Of a stretch of DNA of 11,810 nt, positions 1 through 6,020 are shown piece after piece. Source of the stretch: an uncultured Bacteroidaceae bacterium (GTDB lineage: Bacteria > Bacteroidota > Bacteroidia > Bacteroidales > Bacteroidaceae); the NCBI GenBank assembly GCA_934364765.1, contig CAKRMO010000014.1, forward strand, positions 1 to 11,810, given 5' to 3'. The translations under genes and the position numbers were made by a program. A model generated the notes under the pieces. It did not search any database, was not told the origin of the DNA, and worked only from the letters and a program-made list of their open reading frames with translations. Every line of letters begins with the position of its first letter. Position 1 is the stretch's first letter.

Positions 1-1758
1 GCCCAAAACTGCGCAAAAGCCTCAGACGGCAAAATGTGTTGCGCCAAGAAGTGCGCCGACACGTCAATCCCCGCCCTGAAAGGCATCAGTATGCAAACCG
101 ACCGCCGCGTCATTTCCTACATTCTGCCCAAGCGCATCATGTGGAAACAGTCAACCGGCGGCTCCACAATGGAGAACGAGGGCATACTGCTGAAGAACAA
201 CTACGGACAGACGGCCCTTGGCGGAATTTCGTTCTGCCACCTTAAAAACGGTAAGGGCGGAATGAACTCCATGCTCTTCGACTTCGGCGCGGAGCTGCAG
301 GGCGGCATACAGGTGGTAACCGGCGGCGCGCCCGCAAACAAGGTGAGGCTGAGGGTGCGCTTCGGCGAATCGGCATCGGAGGCAATGTGCGAGATAGACG
401 GCAAGAACGGGGCTACAAACGACCACGCGCTGCGCGACTTCATACTCGAAATTCCGGGAATGGGCATCGCCGAATGCGGGAACTCCGGCTTCCGTTTCGT
501 GAGGATAGACGTGCTGGGCGATGATACCGACCTGCAGCTCCAGGAGGTGCGAGCCGCGTTCAGATACAGGGACATTCCTTATCTCGGCTCGTTCGAGTGC
601 GACAACGAAAGGCTCAACAAGATATGGATGACCGGGGCGTACACCGTGCACCTTAATATGCAGCAGTTCCTTTGGGACGGCATAAAGCGCGACCGCCTTG
701 TGTGGACCGGCGACATAAACCCCGAGGTGCTGACAATCGCCACCGTGTTTGGCGCAAACGACGTGGTGAACAAGAGCCTTGACCTGTCGAAGGAGAACTT
801 CAAGCCCACGCAGTGGATGTGCACGCTGTCGAGCTATTCCATTTGGTGGATGATAACCCATTACCAGTGGTATCTCTACACCGGCAACCGCAAATATCTC
901 GACGAGCAGAAGGACTATGTTACCGAGCTTTTGGGCGTGCTCATGAAATATGTTGACGAAAAGGGATACGAGAAGCTTGACGCAAGATTTCTCGACTGGC
1001 CTTCTTCGGAGAACCAAAAGGGCGTGGATGCAGGTTTGCAGGCTTTGATGGCAATGGCATTTGACAGCGGCGCAAAGCTTGAGGAAATCTGGGGCAACAC
1101 CGAACTTGCCAGGAAATGCTCCGACCTATCCGCCAAGATGAAGAAATGCCGGCGCGACTTCAACGGATCAAAACAGGCGGCGTCGCTCAACGCCATAGCC
1201 GGCATGATTTCGCCCGAAAAGGCGGCGAAGAAAACCATCCTGCCCGGCGGCGCGAAAGACTTCTCGACATTCTACGGCTATTATATGCTCGAGGCGCTTG
1301 CAATGGCGGGCTGCTACACCGAGGCCATGGACATAATGAGCCAGTACTGGGGCGCGATGCTCGACCTCGGGGCCACGACATTCTGGGAGGACTTCAACCT
1401 TGACTGGACCAAGAACGCCGCGCGCATTGACGAACTTGTGCCGGAGGGCAAGGTGGACATCCACAGCTCATACGGCAACTACTGCTACAAAGGTTTCCGC
1501 CACTCCCTATGCCATGGCTGGGCTTCGGGCCCCACAACGTGGCTGAGCGCACATGTGCTTGGAGTGAAGGTTCTCGAACCGGGGTGCAGGAAAGTGGCAA
1601 TCGAACCGCATCTTGGCAACTTGAAATGGGCCAAGGGAACTTTCCCCACCCCCTACGGCGTAATAAGGATTTCGCACAAAATAGGTGCGGACGGCAAGGT
1701 GGTGTCTGACATACAGGCCCCGCAAGGTGTGGAAATAGTAAAAGGCGAAACAAAATAA
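1..1758 (+). CDS. Alpha-L-rhamnosidase, GH78 family (5' end outside window)
   Basis: The product probably removes terminal alpha-L-rhamnose from plant glycans or glycosides with inversion, most likely in the periplasm. The frame is open from base 1 with no stop, so the true start and any signal peptide probably lie upstream; an in-frame ATG at 34 would give 574 residues but starts in an odd Cys-rich stretch. Counting from that ATG, a beta-sandwich region holds the family-like FDFGAELQGGIQ segment (residues 82-93). The (alpha/alpha)6 catalytic domain follows, with WDGIKRDRLVWTGD at 214-227, the acidic cluster that in GH78 holds the general acid and substrate-binding carboxylates. TTFWEDF has Glu452, the probable general base, and CHGWASGP lies near 493-500. 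A C-terminal beta-domain ends the protein. The GH106 gene starts 15 bp after the stop, so co-transcription is likely. Family assignment is firm; the exact substrate is not. Confidence 0.9.
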   Translation, partial: AQNCAKASDGKMCCAKKCADTSIPALKGISMQTDRRVISYILPKRIMWKQSTGGSTMENEGILLKNNYGQTALGGISFCHLKNGKGGMNSMLFDFGAELQGGIQVVTGGAPANKVRLRVRFGESASEAMCEIDGKNGATNDHALRDFILEIPGMGIAECGNSGFRFVRIDVLGDDTDLQLQEVRAAFRYRDIPYLGSFECDNERLNKIWMTGAYTVHLNMQQFLWDGIKRDRLVWTGDINPEVLTIATVFGANDVVNKSLDLSKENFKPTQWMCTLSSYSIWWMITHYQWYLYTGNRKYLDEQKDYVTELLGVLMKYVDEKGYEKLDARFLDWPSSENQKGVDAGLQALMAMAFDSGAKLEEIWGNTELARKCSDLSAKMKKCRRDFNGSKQAASLNAIAGMISPEKAAKKTILPGGAKDFSTFYGYYMLEALAMAGCYTEAMDIMSQYWGAMLDLGATTFWEDFNLDWTKNAARIDELVPEGKVDIHSSYGNYCYKGFRHSLCHGWASGPTTWLSAHVLGVKVLEPGCRKVAIEPHLGNLKWAKGTFPTPYGVIRISHKIGADGKVVSDIQAPQGVEIVKGETK

Positions 1759-1773
1759 ACAGTCAGGAGTGTC

Positions 1774-4700
1774 ATGAAACTTAAAAACATAGCCAAGGTT
1801 GTTGCGCTGTCGGGCATGCCAATGCTGGCGGCGGGCAACGCGGGCGCACAGTTCAGGCAAGCGCCCATAAGTGAAATGGAATCCACGTTCCGCAGCATAC
1901 CCGACTCGCAGAAGATTGCGGTTTACTGGTACTGGATGTCCGACAACATATCGAAGGAAGGCGTTGTGAAAGACCTTCAGGCCATGAAGCGCGTGGGCAT
2001 AAACCGCGTGCAGATAGGCAACATCGGAAGCAACGACATCGCCTACGGCAAGGTGAAGTTCTATTCCCCCGAATGGTGGGAGGTGCTGCACACCGCGCTC
2101 AAAACAGCCGGCGACCTCGGCATCGAGGTGGGCATATTCAACAGCCCGGGCTGGAGCCAGAGCGGCGGTCCGTGGGTGAAGCCCAACCAAGCCATGAGGT
2201 ATCTCGCCGAGTCGCGCACCACCGTAACCGGCGGCAAACTGCTGAAGATAAAACTGCCCGAGGTGGGCAAGGAGGCGCAGGACGTGAAAGTGCTCGCGTT
2301 CCCCGACCTTGAAACTCCGGCAGCATTCAAGGCGCAGCAGGAGATAGGCAGCGCAAAAACAATAGATTTCCACAGCGAAAAGCCGGCAACGGTGAGGAGC
2401 GTTACCTTTGAGTGCAAGGGCGGCACGTTCCTTAACACTGCCGCCTTGTATGCAAAAATCGGCAGTGAATACAAGCTCGTGCGCAACATAACGCTCGACC
2501 GCCGCAATGCGGAGCTTAACGTGGGATTTGTGCCTTTTGCGCCGATTGCGGTGTCTGTTCCAGAAACAACTTCGGGCGACTTCCGCCTTGTGTTCAACGG
2601 CGACGAGGACAAGTTCAAGAGCATCACGCTATCCGAAAACCCGGTTGTGGACAGCTACGCCGAAAAGACATTTGAAAAGATGTGGCAAACGCCCCATCCT
2701 TTCTGGTATGACTATATGTGGAAGCCGTCAGGCGAGTGCAGCGACCCGAAGCTCGTGATGAAAACCGAACAGGTTATCGACCTTACCGAGAACTTCAAGG
2801 ACGGCACGCTGACATGGAACGCGCCGAAAGGCAAGTGGGTGATACTGCGCACCGCAATGCGCCCCACGGGAACGACAAACGCCCCCGCCACGCCCGAGGC
2901 CACCGGATATGAAACCGACAAGATGAGCGCCAAGCACATTGCCGCGCATTTCGACGCATTCCTCGGGGAAATTATGCGCCGCATACCGCCACAGGACCGC
3001 AAGACTTTCAAGATTGTCGTTGAGGACAGCTATGAGACGGGCGGACAAAACTGGACCGATGAAATGATTCCCGCGTTCAAGAAGCGTTACGGATACAACC
3101 CGGTGCCTTTCATCCCGACTTTCTACGGATATGTTGTGAACTCCGAAGACCAGAGCGACCGTTTCCTTTGGGATGTGCGCCGCTTGGTGGCCGACATGGT
3201 GAGCTACGAGTATGTCGGCGGACTCAGGAAGATTAGCAACGAACACGGGCTTACCACATGGCTTGAATGCTACGGGCACTGGGGATTTCCCGGAGAGTTC
3301 CTGCAATATGGCGGGCAGAGCGATGAGATTGCCGGGGAGTTTTGGAGTGCCGGCGACCTTGGAGACATTGAAAACCGCATAGCATCTTCGTGCGGCCACA
3401 TCTACGGCAAACGCCGCGTATGGGCGGAGTCGTTCACCTGCGGCGGCCCGGATTTCTCGCGCTATCCCGGCGAAATGAAGCAGAGAGGCGACAAGTTTTT
3501 CGCCGAAGGCATCAACAACACGCTTTACCACCTTTACATCCAGCAGCCCGACGACAAGGCCCCGGGCATAAACGCTCCGTTCGGAAACGAGTTCAACCGC
3601 CTCAACACGTGGTTCTCGCAGCTTGACGTTTTCAACAAATACATAAAACGCTGCAACTATATGCTCCAGCAGGGATACTATGTCGCCGACGTGGCATATT
3701 ATATAGGCGAGGACGCGCCCAAGATGACGGGAATACGAAACCCCGAAATTCCGCAGGGATATTCCTATGATTTCATAAACGCCGAGGTTATCGAAAAGAG
3801 CGGGCGCGTGGAGAACGGGAAACTTGCAATCGATGGCGGGATGAAGTACCGCGTTCTCGTGCTGCCGCCGCAAAAGACAATGCGCCCCGAGTTTCTTGCA
3901 AAACTTCAGGAGCTTGTTAAGAACGGTCTTGTGATAATCGGTCCGAAGCCAGAGAAGAGCCCGAGTTTGCAGAACTATCCCGAGGCCGACACGAAGGTTT
4001 CCGAAATCGCAACGGAAATGTGGGGGGGCGACAAGTTCTTCAACCGCGTAATAAACCACGGCAAGGGCAAGGTTTACCCTCAGGCTTCGATTGAGGAGGT
4101 TATGGCGGATATGCATGTTGTTCCTGACTTCAAGAGCAACGATCCCACGCTTCCGCTAACGTTCCTCCACCGCCGCCTTCCCGATGCCGACGTATATTTC
4201 GTGGCAAACCAAGGCGACAAGCCTGTAAGCTTCAACGGTGCGTTCAGGGCCGCAGGCAAGACCCCCGAGCTTTGGGATCCGCAAACCGCCGAGGTGCGTG
4301 CGCTGCCGCAGTTCACACGCCTTTCAAAGACTGTTGAAGTCCCCATGAAACTGCAGCCGCTCGAAAGTGCGTTCATCGTGTTCCGCAACAACGGCGGCGA
4401 GCCAAGCAAGACCGCCGTGAACTATCCCGACAAAAAGGTGCTGGCAACCGTTTCCACGCCGTGGACTGTGGCGTTCGAGCAAGGCAAGGGCGGGCCTGAA
4501 AGCCGGCAGACTTTCAACACGCTCTCCGACTGGTCGAAAAATGCCGACAACAAGATAAAGTATTTCTCCGGTCATGCAATCTACACCAACAGCTTCAAGA
4601 TTTCCAAGCTCCCAGAAGGCGAAACCTACATCGACCTCGGCAAGGTTATGGTCATGGCAAAGGTTAAGGTGAACGGTCAGGAAGTTGGCGGGGTATGGAC

Positions 4701-4932
4701 ACCGCCCTACCGCCTTAACATCACAAAATTCCTTAAGAAGGGCGTGAACACTGTTGAAGTTGACGTAGTGAACAACTGGCGCAACCGCCTTATAGGCGAG
4801 AAGAACATGCCCGAAAGCGAACGCTTCACCCGCCAGTCGTTCACGTACCTCAACAAAGACTCCGAGCTTCAGGAATCCGGGCTTATAGGTCCTGTGGAGA
4901 TACAGAACTACAGCTACGAACTGAAAAAGTAA
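1774..4932 (+). CDS. Secreted alpha-L-rhamnosidase, GH106 family
   Basis: This large enzyme (1052 aa) probably cleaves alpha-L-rhamnosidic bonds; characterised GH106 members act on rhamnose in complex pectins such as rhamnogalacturonan II. A signal peptide is visible: a basic start MKLKNIAK, a hydrophobic stretch, and AGA before Gln26 as a likely type I cleavage site. The mature N-terminus has the family-like YWYWMSDNISKEGVVKDL followed by LQAMKRVGI. The catalytic barrel carries VVEDSYETGGQNWTDE, with Glu421 in DSYE, and WAESFT with Glu552. These two Glu are 131 residues apart, close to the spacing I recall for the catalytic pair of the Bacteroides enzyme BT0986. The C-terminus is a jelly-roll domain (about residues 930-1045) with VNGQEVGGVWTPPYRLN. 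An AGGAG at 1765-1769, 4 bases before the ATG, supports this start. It lies 15 bp behind the GH78 gene, so the two enzymes probably act on the same substrate. Substrate specificity is inferred. Confidence 0.9.
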   Translation: MKLKNIAKVVALSGMPMLAAGNAGAQFRQAPISEMESTFRSIPDSQKIAVYWYWMSDNISKEGVVKDLQAMKRVGINRVQIGNIGSNDIAYGKVKFYSPEWWEVLHTALKTAGDLGIEVGIFNSPGWSQSGGPWVKPNQAMRYLAESRTTVTGGKLLKIKLPEVGKEAQDVKVLAFPDLETPAAFKAQQEIGSAKTIDFHSEKPATVRSVTFECKGGTFLNTAALYAKIGSEYKLVRNITLDRRNAELNVGFVPFAPIAVSVPETTSGDFRLVFNGDEDKFKSITLSENPVVDSYAEKTFEKMWQTPHPFWYDYMWKPSGECSDPKLVMKTEQVIDLTENFKDGTLTWNAPKGKWVILRTAMRPTGTTNAPATPEATGYETDKMSAKHIAAHFDAFLGEIMRRIPPQDRKTFKIVVEDSYETGGQNWTDEMIPAFKKRYGYNPVPFIPTFYGYVVNSEDQSDRFLWDVRRLVADMVSYEYVGGLRKISNEHGLTTWLECYGHWGFPGEFLQYGGQSDEIAGEFWSAGDLGDIENRIASSCGHIYGKRRVWAESFTCGGPDFSRYPGEMKQRGDKFFAEGINNTLYHLYIQQPDDKAPGINAPFGNEFNRLNTWFSQLDVFNKYIKRCNYMLQQGYYVADVAYYIGEDAPKMTGIRNPEIPQGYSYDFINAEVIEKSGRVENGKLAIDGGMKYRVLVLPPQKTMRPEFLAKLQELVKNGLVIIGPKPEKSPSLQNYPEADTKVSEIATEMWGGDKFFNRVINHGKGKVYPQASIEEVMADMHVVPDFKSNDPTLPLTFLHRRLPDADVYFVANQGDKPVSFNGAFRAAGKTPELWDPQTAEVRALPQFTRLSKTVEVPMKLQPLESAFIVFRNNGGEPSKTAVNYPDKKVLATVSTPWTVAFEQGKGGPESRQTFNTLSDWSKNADNKIKYFSGHAIYTNSFKISKLPEGETYIDLGKVMVMAKVKVNGQEVGGVWTPPYRLNITKFLKKGVNTVEVDVVNNWRNRLIGEKNMPESERFTRQSFTYLNKDSELQESGLIGPVEIQNYSYELKK

Positions 4933-4939
4933 TGTATTC

Positions 4940-5257
4940 GTGCGTCCCGTACAGCCAATTCTAACGCAGTCGGTCGCGGTGCGGCATATTGCCCGCACCG
5001 CGCCTTGCGTTGCCTGCATCATACACCCCTTGTCCGAAACCCGGAAGCGCACAGACGCGACAAACGGCGGGGTTCTACGTAAAACCTCCGGGAGACAAGC
5101 GGCGCGTATGCTTGAAAACGGTTTCAACGTCACATTCGCCGATATGCGCGGAACTCCGGGTAAGATATGCCGCATCACCCCCGAGGGGAGAGGCATAGTG
5201 CTGCATCTGGCGCAGAAACAGGCGGCAGTGCGCATTGCAATGACAAAACAGCAGTGA
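4940..5257 (+). CDS. Doubtful small ORF, hypothetical protein
   Basis: This ORF has 105 codons from an ATG 7 bp after the GH106 stop. An internal ATG at 5108 would give a 49-residue protein starting MLENGFNVTFADMRG. I recognise no family. The first half runs through the GC-rich hairpin and reads like non-coding sequence, with Arg, Thr and Cys scattered and no pattern. The last 49 residues (GKICRITPEGRGIVLHLAQ) look more protein-like. Its stop codon ends 2 bp before the thioesterase ATG, an arrangement often seen with translational coupling, and I found no good promoter for the thioesterase. It could be a short leader protein, the eroded end of an older gene, or chance. Only the region from 5108 on is worth taking seriously. 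Confidence 0.25.
   Translation: MRPVQPILTQSVAVRHIARTAPCVACIIHPLSETRKRTDATNGGVLRKTSGRQAARMLENGFNVTFADMRGTPGKICRITPEGRGIVLHLAQKQAAVRIAMTKQQ
4975..5002 (+). terminator. GC-rich hairpin 3' of the rhamnosidase operon
   Basis: A perfect 10-bp stem (4975-4984 with 4993-5002, arm CGCGGTGCGG) encloses an 8-base loop, 43 bases after the GH106 stop codon. The following sequence is not T-rich, so it is not a textbook intrinsic terminator; it may instead stabilise the 3' end of the rhamnosidase mRNA or act with a factor. The position favours an end-of-operon role. Confidence 0.5.
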
Positions 5258-5259
5258 AA

Positions 5260-5694
5260 ATGGAAGAACCACAACGACAAAGCTACCGCCACCGAACGCC
5301 GGTGCAGCTGCGCTTCAGCGATGTTGACCGTTTCGGACACGTGAACAACGCCGTGATGTTCTCGCTCTACGACATGGCGAAGACGGAGTATTTCGGCTCG
5401 GTGTTGCGCGAACTGACAAAGGGCGACACGCTCGCCGTGGCGGTGAACATCAATGCCGACTTCATCCACCCCGTGTTCTACGGCGACAAAATAGAAATCC
5501 TCACAGCCGTAACGCGCATGGGGACGAAAAGCGTAACGGTGGCGCAACAGGCGGTCAACACCAAAACCGGCAGCGTTGTAAGCACCTGCCGCACTGTGCT
5601 CGTTTGCTTTTCCGCCTCGAAAAACGACTCCGTCCCCGTGCCTCCCGAAATCCGCAGACGCATCACCGAATACGAGGACAACATAATCCTTTAG
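5260..5694 (+). CDS. Acyl-CoA thioesterase, 4HBT/YbgC-type hotdog fold
   Basis: The 144-residue product belongs to the 4-hydroxybenzoyl-CoA thioesterase-like hotdog family and probably hydrolyses an acyl-CoA or acyl-ACP thioester in the cytoplasm. The signature is LRFSDVDRFGHVNNAVMFSL near the N-terminus: Asp23 is the probable catalytic residue and GHVNN starts the family helix. The central NINADFIHPVFYGDKIEI is the usual second and third strand of the fold, and length is normal for a single hotdog domain, which works as an oligomer. The ATG at 5260 is preferred over an in-frame ATG at 5167, because the 31 extra residues have no family character. A doubtful ORF ends 2 bp upstream. A hairpin and the first repeat array follow, and RNase R converges from the right. 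The physiological substrate cannot be read from sequence. Confidence 0.88.
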   Translation: MEEPQRQSYRHRTPVQLRFSDVDRFGHVNNAVMFSLYDMAKTEYFGSVLRELTKGDTLAVAVNINADFIHPVFYGDKIEILTAVTRMGTKSVTVAQQAVNTKTGSVVSTCRTVLVCFSASKNDSVPVPPEIRRRITEYEDNIIL

Positions 5695-5702
5695 CCGTAT
5701 TG

Positions 5703-5740
5703 CGGGGTGTGCCTGTAGGCGCAATTTTCGGAACACCCCG
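5703..5740 (+). terminator. Hairpin directly behind the thioesterase gene
   Basis: An 8-bp perfect stem (CGGGGTGT at 5703-5710 with ACACCCCG at 5733-5740) begins 8 bases after the stop codon. The 22-base loop contains a small inner GCC/GGC hairpin at 5711-5720. The bases that follow are A-rich, not T-rich, so a terminator role depends on the downstream repeat array, which does end in a T-run. The right arm touches the first repeat unit. Confidence 0.5.
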
Positions 5741-5822
5741 AAAACAGCATAGGACATAGAAAAAACTATGTCCTATGCAGGAAAAATTATGTCTGATATA
5801 ATTCAAACTACATCAGACCTTT
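5739..5822 (+). repeat. Four-unit 21-bp tandem array, copy 1 of a dispersed repeat
   Basis: Four consecutive 21-bp units lie at 5739-5759, 5760-5780, 5781-5801 and 5802-5822. Each has an A-run followed by a degenerate palindromic core of the type CTATGTCCTATGCAG. Positions 5762-5825 match the reverse complement of 10937-11000 at 62 of 64 positions by hand alignment. Weaker similarity extends right to about 5863 (CAAACG, TGAAA and TTGCAAA in the same order) and left to about 5732. Units 1 and 2 form a perfect 13-bp hairpin (5747-5759 with 5766-5778) around a loop of six A. Units 3 and 4 form an imperfect hairpin before seven T (5820-5826). The array lies between the convergent thioesterase and RNase R genes. 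Confidence 0.85.
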
Positions 5823-5826
5823 TTTT
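5791..5826 (+). terminator. Terminator-like hairpin inside repeat copy 1
   Basis: GTCTGAT at 5791-5797 pairs with ATCAGAC at 5812-5818; after one mismatch the stem continues for two more pairs (TA with TA). The hairpin is followed by CC and seven T. This is the best rho-independent terminator signal on the + strand behind the thioesterase, and it is built from repeat units 3 and 4. Confidence 0.6.
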
Positions 5827-5935
5827 GCCGCTTTCAAACGTCTGAAAAACAAGACGTTGCAAAAAAGTCTCTTTGTGAGGCTATTTTCCTGCAAGTCAGT
5901 GCCTTACGCGGTTTTGCAACTTTCGCGGTTTCACG

Positions 5936-5989
5936 CCGGCGCGGCTGCGCCGGAAAACGTGTGCCGGACGAATACACGCCCGGCACACG
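5936..5989 (-). terminator. Double-hairpin terminator of RNase R
   Basis: Reading on the minus strand after the RNase R stop, a 10-bp perfect stem (CGTGTGCCGG at 5958-5967 with 5980-5989, 12-base loop) is followed by four T. A second stem comes next (CCGGCGC at 5936-5942 with GCGCCGG at 5947-5953, 4-base loop). The position 32 bases past the stop fits a terminator, although the T-run is short. Confidence 0.65.
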
Positions 5990-6020
5990 ACAAAAAAACT
6001 ATTGCATGGAAAATTGAAAA

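Noticed and set aside
151..1017. Long minus-strand open frame (288 codons) opposite the GH78 gene
   Set aside because: It is antisense to a well-supported enzyme gene, has no family-like sequence, and long opposite frames are expected in GC-rich coding DNA.
2728..4116. Minus-strand open frame of 462 codons opposite the GH106 gene
   Set aside because: The + strand encodes a complete, motif-bearing GH106 protein over the same bases; the antisense product is rich in His, Arg and Val without domain structure.
4324..5757. Minus-strand open frame of 477 codons running through the GH106 end and the thioesterase
   Set aside because: It crosses two real + strand genes, the operon-end hairpin and the thioesterase hairpin, and resembles no family.
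5739..5822. CRISPR array
   Set aside because: The repeat units are 21 bp, directly adjacent without spacers, and degenerate; there are no cas genes.
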